This document shows positions 25,549-37,990 of a stretch of 64,000 bases of DNA, piece after piece. The notes under the pieces were generated by a model. The model was not told the DNA's origin and searched no databases. It was given only the letters and a program-made list of their open reading frames with translations. The first letter of the stretch is position 1, and the number at the start of each line of letters is the position of its first letter. The stretch is from the NCBI GenBank assembly GCA_023678885.1, contig CM042987.1, positions 27,986,927 through 28,050,926 on the forward strand, given 5' to 3'. The stretch comes from Pogostemon cablin (taxonomy: Eukaryota; Streptophyta; Magnoliopsida; Lamiales; Lamiaceae). The translations under genes were made by a program, and so were the position numbers.

Positions 25549-25561
25549 TGCTCTGATACCA
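25549..25561 (-). other. Primer binding site, initiator-Met tRNA type
   Basis: Minus strand TGGTATCAGAGCA next to the 5' LTR, the standard site of plant copia elements. It is not a tRNA gene. Confidence 0.9.
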
Positions 25562-25563
25562 CA

Positions 25564-26008
25564 TGTTAGCATAATTTCATAAACAATTAATTTATTAATT
25601 AACATGGATCTTAGATCTTCATGATTTTCACACCACATAAACACAATTAGAAGACTTACCTTGAGACGCCACTAATGGCGGTCCTCCAACGATACGTTCC
25701 TGTCAATTACGCCGGGAACTGGTTTCTCTCTCCTCACCCCTTTCTTTATGGCACAGTACGTAAGACTTAATGTGATAGAGAATTAATAAAACTGTGTCTC
25801 TTTAATAGGTGGAGAGAGGACCAGATCGGAATATTAAATCTTTATCAAATCACATTCTATCAATGTGTTGTTATCCATAAATATATATGACCTTATTTAT
25901 CTCATATATATTATTTATTTAAACCATATCATTATTTAAGATATTTGATCATAATAAATATCTTATATATATTTATTATTAATGGCACTAGGCCATAATT
26001 ATCTTACA
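25564..26008 (-). repeat. 5' LTR of the copia element
   Basis: 445 bp; compared with the left copy I see T/C (AGATCTTTATG against AGATCTTCATG), G/A (ACACGATTAG/ACACAATTAG), G/A (ATCGGGATA/ATCGGAATA) and one missing A. Confidence 0.93.
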
Positions 26009-26013
26009 TAATT

Positions 26014-26605
26014 TTCATTTTTTTGTCTTTCCCTAGTTTATAAAAGTACTTTATACTATAACTTCACAATATATACTTTAATCAAAATAATTATCACACT
26101 TTCCCAACACACATAATACATTTTAAAGTTTATATATATATGTTATCAATACTACATTATTCCTACAAAAGTCAATAAATTAAGTTAATAAAAAAAGAGA
26201 GTTAGACTATTGTAAACCGAGTTCATATTATAAACCCTTGTAAACTTTGTGGTTCCCGTATATAGGATTGGAAGGGGAACCAAAAAATTTACACCGTCTG
26301 TGTTAAAAACAATGGAAAAACTTGTCTATCCCATATGCACAAATGTAAGGTTCACACACTGTACATACGTGAGCTGCCCGACCCGAACCAATCGACCCCG
26401 TTCAAAATTCAGCCCTAAGCAACCCAGCTCAGAAGTTTCTATTTTCGTACAAAGTATTATTAAATGTATTACAATACATGACTTAATAAAGGAGCATTAC
26501 TTTTTTTTAGTACTTGTCAAAAATATCACAAAATATATTTGAAGGTATATATAAAAAAAAAATTACTACCATTTTATAAAAAATAGAATATTTAAAAAAC
26601 ACATC
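26014..26605. other. AT-rich intergenic DNA
   Basis: No feature supported. A 97-codon ORF at 26249-26542 has no recognisable domain or gene context. Confidence 0.6.
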
Positions 26606-26797
26606 GAATCTCCTTTGTCATTTTCGTACATTATCTCCTTTACCACTCATTATGTAATTGAAATCTAAGAGTGGAAGAAATCCGACCATAGTCCCTAGAA
26701 TTTATCCTTTATTTTTTAGGGTATAGTTTCCACTCTTTCCTACGTATTATCCATTTAGTGGTGTGTCACATGTTATACTAAAATGACACGAGAATAT
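26606..26797. mobile_element. MITE related to the one at 27473
   Basis: Left end CTCCTTTGTCATTTTCGTAC resembles CTCTGTGCCATTTTGGTACA of the 27473 element, and the right end ACTAAAATGACACGAGAATA is its approximate inverse. No clear target duplication. Confidence 0.5.
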
Positions 26798-27135
26798 CTA
26801 GTGTTGAACGTACGTCTTTCTAATTAATCACAAGCAATTTTTTAGTATTTAATTTAGTAAATTAAATCTTTTATTACATGTGATTTATGTGTCTATAGTG
26901 GTGTTAATTAGTTGAATCCTTTAATAAATCTGTCGTGGTTCAGCCATTAAGTTCTATATATAGTATGAACAAAACTTTCAGATCACGTGTTAATATTTAG
27001 GATAGAAGCTAGTAAAATATAATATTTGTCAAGTGGGAGGTAATTAATTGGAAGGTGCAAGATTTTGATATAGAAATAGGAAATGAGTGCGCAATCAAAA
27101 GGAAGATAAAGGGATGAAAATGGAAATGTTGGTTA

Positions 27136-27452
27136 GATTTTCCACTCACAATACAAAATCTCTTTCCATTTTATTCCATAGACTACTCCAAGCTTTATAA
27201 TCTAGAAATTTCTATATTAAGAAATTTGCATCATGTTGTTTGGATTTCCCACTCACAACAAAAAATCTCTTTCCATTTTAATCCATAGACTACTCCAAGC
27301 TTTATAATCTAGAAATTTCTATATTAAGAAATTTGCATCATGTTGTTTGGATTTTCCACTGACAATAAAAAATCTCTTTCCATTTTAATCCATAGACTAC
27401 TCCAAGCTTTATAATCTAGAGTTTTCTATATTAAGAAATTTCCATCACTTAC
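27136..27452. repeat. Tandem repeat, three units of 107 bp
   Basis: The phrase GACTACTCCAAGCTTTATAA recurs at 27181, 27288 and 27395 (period 107). Units are nearly identical and include TTCTATATTAAGAAATTTGC; the array ends about 1 kb before the ABCB start codon. Confidence 0.9.
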
Positions 27453-27472
27453 TTTAATATCATTGAGATCGG

Positions 27473-27658
27473 CTCAAATTCTCTGTGCCATTTTGGTACA
27501 TTATCTCCTGTGACATACCGTTAGATTAACGACACATAGGAGAGAAAAACTATACTGTAATCCTTAAACCCTAGGAGGCAATAATTGGATTTATTTCCCC
27601 TCTTACGTGTCAATCACTTAACGTATGGCACACGAGATGATGCACAAAAATGGTGCAG
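27473..27658. mobile_element. hAT-like MITE (186 bp, 8-bp TSD)
   Basis: 8-bp duplication GAGATCGG at 27465-27472 and 27659-27666. The left part CCATTTTGGTACATTATCTC is inverted near the right end as GAGATGATGCACAAAAATGG. An 8-bp duplication fits hAT. Lies about 0.8 kb upstream of the ABCB gene. Confidence 0.7.
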
Positions 27659-27666
27659 GAGATCGG

Positions 27667-28463
27667 TGTGCATTGCGATAAGCCTCTAACCAAATAAATG
27701 TGTTGTTCTCCACCCACATATTTTACTATAATTGTGCTGCGTTTTGTGAAATTCATTCACTGGATAAAAGTTTTCTGGTTTTCGTTTCTGAAGCTGCAAT
27801 GTTGGTCTGTTACGTTGGAATGATTTGAGTAAATATTAAAGGCAAATATTTGTATGAGACGTTTTAATAAAAACTTTAGTAAAATGGATAAAGAGTGATT
27901 ATATATATTTTAATAAAAATGGTACTAGAATTAATGAAATAACAGTGGTGCACTAGATTATTTATTGAACAATTCCTAGTATAAATAAAGTGTCAAATGT
28001 AAAAAAAACAACCAATTTGAATTGTAAAAAATCATTTACATCCAATAACTTTTAATATTTTAATTATTTAGGGTCAATTAGGGTATTAGAGTCCCGACAC
28101 AGTATATCAATGATGTCGGCATCCTGTATTGGGTATCCAACACCATTAAAACAATAAAGAAAAGTGGTACGAGGGTATTTTGGTAAAAAAATGGTCATTG
28201 GGGTGTAAATGATTTAAAAAGTTAAGTTGTTAGAATAACCATAATTTTAATTTTTAATTGTGTATTTTGGTCATTCTATGACTCTCATAAATAAAAATAA
28301 TAATATTTTTATTGATAATATCTTTGATAAAAAGTCTTAAAAACGGTCTTACGCAAGTCTGCCTAATGTAATAAAATACATTTCTCCACCAACTCAAACT
28401 TTTAGTATTGGTGGTTATTTAAACGTGCAATAACTAATCCTTTCCTCCAGGTTGAAACAAGTG
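27667..28463. other. Upstream region of the ABCB gene
   Basis: Presumed promoter and 5' UTR. No convincing TATA box or start site could be picked out in this AT-rich DNA. The AG before GTTGAAACAAGTG (28450) could be an acceptor of a 5' UTR intron. Confidence 0.4.
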
Positions 28464-31400
28464 ATGGGTGGAGAAGCTGGAAAAACCCAAGAATCTGGCA
28501 ATGATGAACAAATCCCAGATAGCAAAGCTCCTGCAAAAGTTCCCTACTACAAACTCTTCTCCTTTGCAGATCCTCTGGATCATGCACTCATGTTCATCGG
28601 TGTAATAACATCCATTGGAACTGGCTTATGTTTGCCTCTTATGACTCTTTTATTCGGAGAACTAGCCAACTCTTTCGGACAGAATAAGAACACCCAAGTA
28701 CTTCTTGATCATGTCTCTAAGGTACAACACTTTACCACCACCCCCAAAAACTCATTCTACGTATTGATCAATTGAACAAGCTTGTTACAACTTCAACTTT
28801 TGACGAATCAAATATTAGTCCAGCTAGCTAATATATGGACCATGTTTAGGTAGCACTTAAATTCGTGTATCTGGCGTTAGGCGCTGGCGCTGCATCTTTT
28901 TCGCGTAAGTATTCACTTCTCATTGCAAAGTTATACTACAATGTTTAAGGAAGAAAACAGAACAAGTGTACATTTTGTTGCAGAGTTATCATGCTGGATG
29001 ATCACAGGCGAAAGACAAGCTGCTCGGATTAGAAATCTATACCTGAAAGCTATACTAAGGCAGGATATTGGATATTTTGATAAAGAGACAAACACTGGAG
29101 AAATTGTTGAGAGAATCTCTGTGGACACTGGTTTGATTCAAGATGCTATGGGAGAGAAGGTGCATACGCAAACCTCTCGTTAGAGTGAATTGATTAAATA
29201 TTAAACGATTATCCTTTATACTAGCTTAAGCTTTTAGATGAGGTGGTCATTTAATATGATATCAGAGCCATGGCCTAGCAAAGTCCAGGGTTTGAACTTC
29301 ATCGCCACCCATAGGGTTCGAACTTCACCGCCACCCATTTAACAAAAAATTCCACATGCAAGGCATGAAGCAAAATTAAACCCTGCCTTCATGTGAGGCG
29401 GTGTGTTAGAATGAACTGATTAATTATTAAATGATTTTCCTCTCTACTAGCTTTACTTTTAGAAGGGGTGGTCATTTAACACCTCTGTTACTAAATGGGA
29501 ATTAACTATGCATGCATGTTTATTTCTTGCTGGTGGATCACTCACAGGTGGGGAAGTTCTTACAACTTTCATCATCATTCATTGGGGGGTTTGCCATAGG
29601 TTTCATCAGGGGATGGCTTCTTACACTGGTCTTACTTTCTGCCATCCCCATTCTTGTTCTCTCCGCCGCGTTAATGACTGTGCTTGTGACGCGGCTGATC
29701 TCACGAGGGCATGCGGCTTATTCGGAAGCAGCTGTCGTGGTGGAACAAACAATCAGCTCAATCAGAACTGTAAACCAAGATCCTAATGATTTCACATGGT
29801 TTTAATGATCTGATTAATGTTACTTAGTGATGGTTTGATGTCTTGTCTTAATGTAGGTGGCATCTTTCACTGGGGAAAGAAGAGCTGTTGATAAATATGA
29901 AAAGTCTCTGTACAAAGCTTATAAAGCCAGTGTGCAAGAGGGCTTAGCTGCTGGATTAGGCTCTGGTGTTTTTATGCTAACTCTGTTTCTCAGTTACGCG
30001 TTGGCGGTATGGTTTGGCGCCAAAATGATTATCGAAAAAGGGTATTCAGGTGGAGCTGTTTTGAACATATTAATGGGTGTTCTGTTGGGATCCTTGTAAG
30101 TTATCTTATGATGCATCTTGCAAACATCCTACAGACACCAACCAACATGGCATGTCTCTCATACCGCAGGTTGGTGTTTGTAAGAGATTTACAAGGTGAC
30201 AATTCCCTTCTTCTTGGTCTTATGGATGTTCTAAAGTGTAAGTGTAAGAATGTTTTGTTATGTGGTACCACTTTTCAGTTCTTTAGGACAGATATCTCCA
30301 TGTTTGAGTGCATTTGGAGTTGGGCAAGTTGCTGCTTACAAAGTGTTTCAGGCAATACACAGGAAACCAGACATAGATCCTTACAGTACAGACGGGCGCG
30401 TGATGGAAGACATAAATGGGGATATAGAGTTAAAAGATGTCCATTTTAGCTACCCAACGAGGCCGAATGAGCGAATACTCAACGGATTTTCACTCACAAT
30501 ACCAAGTGGAAGTACACTTGCTTTGATTGGAGAAAGTGGGAGTGGAAAATCAACAATCATCAATCTTATTGAGAGGTTTTATGATCCACAAGAAGGTGAA
30601 GTTATGATAGATGGTATCAATGTCAAAGAATTCCAAGTTGGGTGGATAAGAGGAAAGATTGGTCTGGTTAGCCAAGAACCAGTACTGTTTGCTTCTACCA
30701 TCAAAGAAAACATTGCTTATGGGAAGAGTGGTGCATCCCTTGAAGAAATCAGAGCTGCTGCTGAGTATGCTTATGCTTCTACTTTCATTGATAAGCTTCC
30801 TCAGGTGATTAAATCATGATCATAATTTAAACAAAATAATATTGAATTTCTTTTCCAACATATATATTGATGTGGTTGTTATTCAGGGTCTAGATACAAT
30901 GGTGGGGGTTGATGGAACTCAGCTTTCTGGGGGACAAAGGCAGAGGATAGCTTTAGCTAGAGCCATTCTGAAAGATCCTAAGATCTTACTTCTTGATGAA
31001 GCTACAAGTGCTCTTGATGTAGAAACAGAGAGGGTCGTCCAAGAGGCGCTCAACCGGATGATGATGAGCAGGACGATGCTTATTGTGGCGCATCGTCTCA
31101 GCACAGTGAAGAATGCTGATGCCATTGCTGTCATTCACAAAGGCAGGGTTGTAGAAAAAGGTTCTTACAAGCATATTAAACCTTTTTTATCTTTGTAAAG
31201 TTTTTGTATCCTTTCTTGGAAAAACAAAGTTGAGATTCATGTTCACCTGACCAGGTTCACATTCTGAGCTGATTCAAAACCCCAACGGAGAGTACACTCG
31301 GCTCGTGCAGCTGCAAGAGTTCGATAAAGAAGAAATGCAGAATAAATACGGAGAAGATCTCAGCAGAAATTCTGAAACAAGATACAGTGATCTTCCCTCA

Positions 31401-34400
31401 TTTTCAGAGCCAAGGGAGAATATTACTGAATATGAAGAACCAAAAGTTACTGCTTCAACTGAGAAAAAGCCTGAAGTGTCCCTCTATAGGTTAGCTTGCC
31501 TAAATAAACCAGAGATTCCAGAACTAATACTTGGTTCTTTAGCTGCAGTCATCAATGGTGCTATACTGCCTCTTTTCGGGCTACTATTTTCCAGCGTAAT
31601 CAGAACTTTCTACGAGCCGCCTCACAAACTTCACAAGGATTCTAAGTTCTGGTCATGCATGTTTGTTACTCTTGGTGTGGCATCATTACTGGCCACTCCA
31701 ACGAGGACGTACTTCTTCGCTGTGGCAGGGTGTAAACTGATTAAACGGCTACGTTTGATGTGCTTTGAGAAAGTGGTTCACATGGAAATAAGTTGGTTTG
31801 ATAAGATGGAGAACTCCAGTAGTTCAGTTAGCTCTCGACTTTCGACAGATGTTAAATCTGTGAGAAATCTAGTTGGAGAATCACTTGCTTTGATTGTTCA
31901 GAATGTTGCAACAGCAGTTGCAGGTTTGATCATAGGTTTTGAAGCAAGCTGGGAGCTGTCTCTCATTGTGTTGCTCATGCTTCCTCTCATTGGACTAAAT
32001 GGATATCTTCACATGAAGTTTGTTACAGGTTTTAGTATTCATTCTGAGGTAATAAACTACTCCCTTTGTCCCGTTAAATGTTTCACCGTAACTGTAGACA
32101 CGTAATTTAAGGAATGTTGTCATTTTTATCAACTCTTCTACTTATTAAGAGTATTGTAGCAACTTTAAGTAATAAATCAAGTAAAAAGCATTTTATGTTT
32201 GTTAGTATGGGATGACTTTATAGTAAATAAGATGTAATGAGGGGTTATTCTTGATGCATGTTTTGATTGTGAACGTTTTAGTAGGACGTTCAAATGTGGA
32301 AAGTGTGAAACTTTTAGCGGAATGAATGGAGTATTAAATATGAACTAATTTAAGTGCATGGTAGCCATTTTCTTAGTAAATACTCACAAATGCCTATGTT
32401 TTGTCAAATGTTTTAATCATTATGTGGCATTTGAAATGATTCTGTGTACATTGGCGAAAATCTTTTAAGTTAAAGAATGAGTCAATACATGATACATTAC
32501 ATAAGATAGAAGATTTTTGCAACTAAAGTGTGCTTATTTGGTACTCATTATGATGGACCAACAGAAATTGTATCACGAAGCAACTCAAGTTGCAACTGAT
32601 GCAGTCGGAAATATTCGAACGGTGGCTTCGTTTTGCGCAGAAGAGAAGGTGATGGAATTGCACCAACAGAAATGTGAGGGACCAGTTAAGCTAGGAATCA
32701 GACATGGATTACTCAGTGCAGCAGGTCTAGGGATGTCCCTTTTCTTCCTGTATTCAGTCTATGCAACTAGTTACTATGCTGGAGCTCGGCTTGTTCATGC
32801 TGGAAAGATTTCTTTTGGGGATGTCTTTCGTGTAAGTTTCGTTTTAGCAAACTTGTTCATACTTTGTATTACCTCGTTTGTTTGACTAGTAATACACCCG
32901 TGCATTGCAAAATTTAATAATACTAACTTGTGAACTATGATAGGTGTTCATCGGTCTCAGTATGACTGCGATTGGAATATCCCAGTCGGGAGCCCTGGCT
33001 CCCGACTCTGGCAAAGCCAAGGTTGGTGCAGCCTCCATTTTCGAACTGGTCGACCAGAAGTCGAAAATAGATTCCAATGATAACTCAGGAATCACTGTGC
33101 ACACCCTAAAGGGAAATATTAGATTTCAACATGTTAATTTCAAGTATCCAAGCAGGCCTGATGTTGAAATTTTCAGAGATTTGTGCTTGGAGATTCGTTC
33201 TGGCAAGGTATATTAATATATTTCACTGCCAAATTTGCAGTTTAAAGAATTTTTCATAATCCAATTTAGGCATCAGATTCCCTATTTTAATATGGTGTAT
33301 TAATATATAATGTGACAATCCTGGAAAGTGGATTGGGACACGTGTAGATAGGAGAAAATTATTTCCAATGTTGATATCGATACCGATAAATTAACATTTT
33401 CAATTTTATATCATATATGTTCATTAAGTGTTCGATTTTTTACTGAATAGCTTGAGTTTAATTGGACTTGATGAACATATGGTGACTAAATTTAAAAAGT
33501 TTATAGTTTGTCCCATAAGCTCATCAATTGCTCGATTAAGTGAAACAGTTGCACTCCTCACGTGTCATTCATCCAACAGAGCGCAAGAAATTTGCACACA
33601 ATGCAACACTTTTAATTTGGCAAACTACTAACAATTTGTCTAATGTAATTTTATATATCTTCAGAGTGTTGCAGTAGTCGGAGAAAGTGGTTGTGGAAAG
33701 TCGACCATCATTTCGTTACTGCAGCGATTCTACGACCCCGATTCAGGGCAAATTACAGTCGACGGCTACGAAATCCAGAAGCTGAATGTGAAGTGGTGGA
33801 GAGAGCAGATGGGTCTAGTAAGCCAACAGCCAGTGTTATTCAATGACACAATCAGGGCCAATATTCAATATGGAAAGGAAGACAATGCCACAGAGGCTGA
33901 GGTTTTAGGTGCTGCAGAGTTGGCCAATGCTAACAAATTCATCAGTGGTTTACACAAGGTAAGCCTATATTTCTAATCTCAACTTATTATTTTACTGTGA
34001 CAAGATGAGACGTATAAGAAAAAGTGATATCCGTCCAACATTATGTATCAAAATTGGTGACCCTATGCAAACTTGTGAATGCAGGGGTACGACACTGTTG
34101 TAGGTGAAAGAGGGATCCAGTTATCGGGCGGGCAAAAGCAACGGGTGGCAATAGCACGAGCAATACTGAAGAATCCTAAGATACTGCTACTCGACGAAGC
34201 CACGAGCGCACTTGATGCAGAGTCGGAGAAAGTGGTGCAAGAGGCGTTAGATAGAGCAATGGTAGATAGGACCACTATAGTGGTGGCACATAGGCTATCC
34301 ACAATCAAGAATGCAGACATAATTGCAGTAATAAAAGATGGAGTGGTTGCAGAGAAGGGAAATCATGACAGTTTGATCAACAAGAAAGATGGCATTTATT

Positions 34401-34441
34401 CCTCTTTATTAGCATTACATGATGCTGCCTTTTCTTCTTAA
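28464..34441 (+). CDS. ABCB: Full-length B-family ABC transporter (12 exons)
   Basis: Exons by GT-AG sites: 28464-28721, 28850-28904, 28984-29159, 29548-29769, 29857-30095, 30279-30804, 30887-31160, 31255-32048, 32565-32831, 32944-33207, 33665-33958, 34085-34441. The sum is 3726 bp, an unbroken 1241-aa protein, the normal size. Layout TMD1 (about 40-330), NBD1, linker, TMD2 (about 655-940), NBD2. NBD1 has Walker A GESGSGKST (about 400), LVSQEP, LSGGQ, ILLLDEATSA and VAHRLS; NBD2 has GESGCGKST (about 1030), LVSQQP, LSGGQ, ILLLDEATSA, VAHRLS. Both ATP sites look functional. An upstream in-frame TTG (28452) is not a start; ATG 28464 is used. Phrases such as LNKPEIP and FEPPH-like sequence in TMD2 resemble the plant ABCB4/ABCB11/ABCB21 group, membrane exporters that include auxin carriers; the substrate cannot be told from sequence. 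Intron 3 holds a TRIM and intron 8 a MITE. Confidence 0.93.
29178..29481 (+). mobile_element. TRIM (miniature LTR element) in ABCB intron 3
   Basis: LTRs of 79 and 78 bp (29178-29256 and 29404-29481) share the AGTGAA/AATGAA...GGTGGTCATTTAA sequence; a primer site TGATATCAGAGCC follows the first LTR directly, and GTGAGGCGGTG precedes the second as polypurine tract. The duplication CCTCT flanks it (29173-29177, 29482-29486). The LTRs differ at about ten positions and LTR1 has lost the terminal TG/CA. No coding capacity. Same orientation as the gene. Confidence 0.85.
32060..32331. mobile_element. Stowaway-like MITE in ABCB intron 8
   Basis: Left end CTCCCTTTGTCCCGTTAAAT, right end ...CTTTTAGCGGAATGAATGGAG, TA on both sides. 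It starts only 11 bp after the splice donor at 32049 and makes up half of the intron. Confidence 0.65.
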
Positions 34442-34650
34442 CTACTTCAATCAACTATTACATTCAGAAAAAGGAATAAGAATGAACCATTCATTATTAT
34501 ATGTACATATAATAGTGGTGGAACATGCATGTGAATATTACATGCGTTTCTTTTACTTCTTTACTTATGTAATCGTATTCAAGTTGTATAGAAAATATCA
34601 TTCCATTCTATGCCTCCTTATCTAAACATAGTCTCTCGAGACAGTGCGTA
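34442..34650. other. 3' flank of the ABCB gene
   Basis: Likely 3' UTR just after the TAA. No clear AATAAA was seen. Confidence 0.4.
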
Positions 34651-34892
34651 TGTGAGACGGGTTGTGAAATCAATCTATTATTAAAGTATGATTATTTTAA
34701 AGGTAAAATATATTTATTAGTAGTTAAAATATGTCTTTTTATAGTATGATGAATTATGAGTTAAACAATAATTTTAGAATGTTATAGTATGATTTAATAC
34801 AAACATACTTTAATTATCAATAGGCATACATATCTATAGAATAATCATACTTTAATAATGGATCGACTCATCTTACAATCTATGTCTCATAT
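34651..34892. mobile_element. Fold-back MITE downstream of ABCB
   Basis: Long inverted arms: ATTATTAAAGTATGATTATT (about 34676) against AATAATCATACTTTAATAAT (about 34840), with TGAGAC/GTCTCA further out. No clear target duplication. Confidence 0.6.
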
Positions 34893-34895
34893 AGT

Positions 34896-35300
34896 ACCCG
34901 TCTTACAGGAGCTGCATCTCTTGCCCGCCACGTGGACTGTCTAATGGAGCTGGTAGCACACATTTTAGTGCGTTATATAAACGGAAATCCAGCTCAAAAT
35001 ACAGCACCTTGAAGTTAGTTTTCTGAGTGAGTTTTGACAGCAAGTGGAGAGTATATTCATTAGTGTTTTTCATAGCCTTAGTGAGTTGTATTTGATCGAG
35101 TGCATCCATGTAACATTATTTGTATTCAATAAAAGTTTTTCGCTTGCCTCAGTGGACATAGATCTTTAAGAATGAACCACTTAAACGATTGTGTTCATTG
35201 TTTTTTCATTCTTAATTTCTGGCATTTTATGTGATCAAACTTATTTGTTTCTCATTTCTTGTTTGTTTTGGCATTGTATCATAACAGTACCCCATCTTTA
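34896..35300 (+). repeat. Probable copia LTR fragment
   Basis: Has a TATA box (TATATAA, 34974-34980), a poly(A) signal AATAAA (35128-35133) about 150 bp later and a U5-like GTGGACATAG...GAACCAC region, typical of short plant copia LTRs. The sequence after it, TTGTATCATAAC, may be a mutated Met primer site. No partner LTR was found. Confidence 0.45.
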
Positions 35301-37990
35301 TCTAATGTCTTGTTATTAGCCACTAACATATCGTTAATTAAGAAATTTATTCCAAATATTTTTATTGCTTGAAGGCATGCAATGAATTATAACAGGAATC
35401 ATCTCACACATTTTTACTTCATTGAAAAAGGTCCCAATATCAGTAAGATTAAACTCATAAATTCTTTAAGAAAGAGGTATTTTAAGAGTTTATTGTCACA
35501 TAATAAAATTTTAGTGTGTGTTATTCGGAAGATAGCAGGTGTATAGTGTGGAGAAAACTATTTAGGAGTACAAATATGATCTCTAATTGGTGTTTTGTTT
35601 AGAGGTGGCAACTTGAGACTGTAAAATGATAATCACGTTAGATGACGTGAATTGAATGGTCAGAAAATCGATGGGCGCCTCCAGAGTTATGTTCACTATT
35701 TTTCCTACCCTTGAAAAGGGTTGATTACCTGCAAGTGTACAAGATCGAGTGTAGTCGTAATTTTATACTCATATTTTGGATAAATTCACTTCTTTTCATG
35801 TAAGTTGTGATTTATTTAATGTTAATTATGACATACATTATGTTTTGATTACTTTAATTCTAATTCGTGTCCAAACAAATGAAAAAAGAGTACATTTTTA
35901 GGAGAAGTTTGATCAAGGAATTGAACGAGCCTAATTAATCACCACGGTGGAGAAGAGGATTATGCCATCAAATTTATGGCTCATGAATGCTGGTGATACG
36001 TCCCCTAAACGTCTTTTAAGGGAGGCTCAAGAATCCATTGAACGTTAATTCATGTACACTACACGTCGATCATCACTCACGTTAGGCACCCCTTCGAGGC
36101 CATTGGAGGAGGATCAAATACCACTATCAAGAACATTATCAATTTCATTATTTTATTTTTAATTTAGTTTTTATTATGTTTTGTTTTCTAGTTCAAGGAC
36201 TGCGAACCTCTCCTATAATGTTTATTTAATTGTTAGGAATTTCATATTGTTACTTTTATATGCATTTATCTTATTGTATTCACTGAATTGAATCTATAAT
36301 GCTTTGATAATTATTTCAGACTGGTCATTTAGATTTAATTGCTATATTGTTAATTGCTATTCCATGAATTACAATCCATAATTGTTGTAAGAATTGGATT
36401 AAGTGGCGAAATAGAGGAAGATTCTCTAGGTATAATGAGATTTAGGTTGTATGATTCGTAGCCCGTTTCCTTCGCCTAGTAGTACTAATTAATATTTGGA
36501 TCCTTTCGTGTTCGAACCTTTTTATGTCGCTTAGAAATAGTGTAATTTAGTGGTCGCACCTTGAATTACCAATCCTAAAAATATTTCAAGTTAATTTGAT
36601 TGTACCATTAACTTATGGACTTGAGTTTATATAATCATTGGCATGTATAATTCTTGCAATTAGTAAATTAGGATATGGGAGGAGATCAAATCCTTGAACA
36701 ATATTTCAATTTTATTTGTTGTCTTATTTTTACTCTTAAAAAGACATTAATTTAAATTTAAATTCAATTAATTCCTTAGTTTCGACCCGTTTTATCCTAC
36801 TACACTTTAGTGTGTTCATTTGGAAAATCGATAAATATTATTTTTGAGTATCAACCATAGCACACCAAGCACGTAGATGACTAAGTTGCATTATTGAACC
36901 CACATGTGAATATTAGGATTAAACAAAATGCTCACAAAATATAATTTGAACCATTTATAATTAAGACAACCAATTTAAGAAGATTTTGAGATATCAACGC
37001 ATAAATTAAAAAGCAAGATAAAATAGTTAAATAAGATAAAGGACACCAATCGAAGGTATTTCAAGAGAGAAGAAGAATATAGTTATTGATAATTCGGTTC
37101 CAACTAGTTGAATTGACTTCACTAAACAATCAATCGGACCATGTAGAAGTTATAAGAGCGATTACATAGATATACTAAGGAAGCTGTCATATGGAAGTCC
37201 ATGAAATCGCCGTGAAGAAAGGCGAGACAACCGATGAAGCCGCCGGGAAGGCTAAACAGGCCAAGAAAGTATTTATATATTTAGGAAGAATGAAAATAAG
37301 TGAAACTGTCACGTAAGCAAAAATGATCAGAGACAGCCAAAAATTTATAGGGCGCGTGCATCTCACGCTCAAGTTCTCAGCGACATTTAGTAATTTCAAA
37401 CAAATAAATAAGGGACCAAAACTGGACAAAAATGACTAAAATTGGGCACAAAAATATCTAAATTGCGAATTTAGCACATTTGAGGATTGAATCTTAATTA
37501 TGCCAAACATAAATGACCAAAACCGGACAAAACTGGACACTGGAGGATTGAATCTCATGTTGTATTTCCCAGCAACTTATTGTAATTTCCGGCGAAAAAA
37601 AGACCAAAACTGGACAAAAAAGACTTAAATCGGACACTGGAGGACCAAAAGTGTGAATTTAGCAAACTTGGGGACTGAAGTTGGATTACACCAAACATAA
37701 AGGACCAATTTTGATATTTCCCATTAATTTTTTAAAGATTGGCTAACTGTATAAAAATGATATATTTATTAAAAAACACATGCATTACTAAATAAAACTA
37801 AACTGAGTGTATGGAAATTTACTCCATGGGTTCTGGATTAAGCTAATTAATTCACTATTTTGATGGTCGAGTTCAATTCTTATAATACTTATAGAATAGT
37901 CACTAAATTTACTAATTCACTTATTTGGTCTAAGCAAATTTGTAGTTTACCTGATTTATCTCCTATGACTCTAGATTAATAAACTTATCT
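35301..37990. other. Decayed LTR-retrotransposon sequence, no gene
   Basis: Stretches such as CCTGCAAGTGTACAAGATCG (35730) and the U5-like 36780-36860 resemble old Ty3/gypsy LTR parts. At 37410-37700 the phrase GACCAAAACTGGACAAAA recurs. Borders cannot be set. Confidence 0.35.

Larger units (their letters stand above)
20237..26008 (-). mobile_element. Complete but coding-dead Ty1/copia LTR retrotransposon
   Basis: Two direct repeats (20237-20682 and 25564-26008) start TGTTAGCATA and end ATCTTACA, and the 5-bp duplication TAATT lies on both sides (20232-20236, 26009-26013). On the minus strand the primer site TGGTATCAGAGCA (initiator Met tRNA type) lies 2 bp inside the right LTR (25549-25561), and the polypurine tract AAGTGGGAGAA abuts the left LTR (20683-20693), so the element runs right to left. 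The 4.9-kb interior is extremely AT-rich with no long ORF, but traces of copia RT remain. The LTRs differ at only about three bases plus one indel. Confidence 0.93.

Noticed and set aside
25549..25561. tRNA-Met-like sequence as a tRNA gene
   Set aside because: Only the 13-nt primer site is present; the same holds for the Asp-type sites at 43432, 52620 and 57342.
26249..26542. 97-codon ORF
   Set aside because: No domain, no gene structure around it, AT-rich intergenic DNA.
28452..28463. Upstream TTG start for the ABCB gene
   Set aside because: Plant genes start at ATG; ATG at 28464 is the first in frame.
35301..37990. A further complete retrotransposon
   Set aside because: LTR-like fragments only; no pair of LTRs, TSD or coding remnant could be shown.
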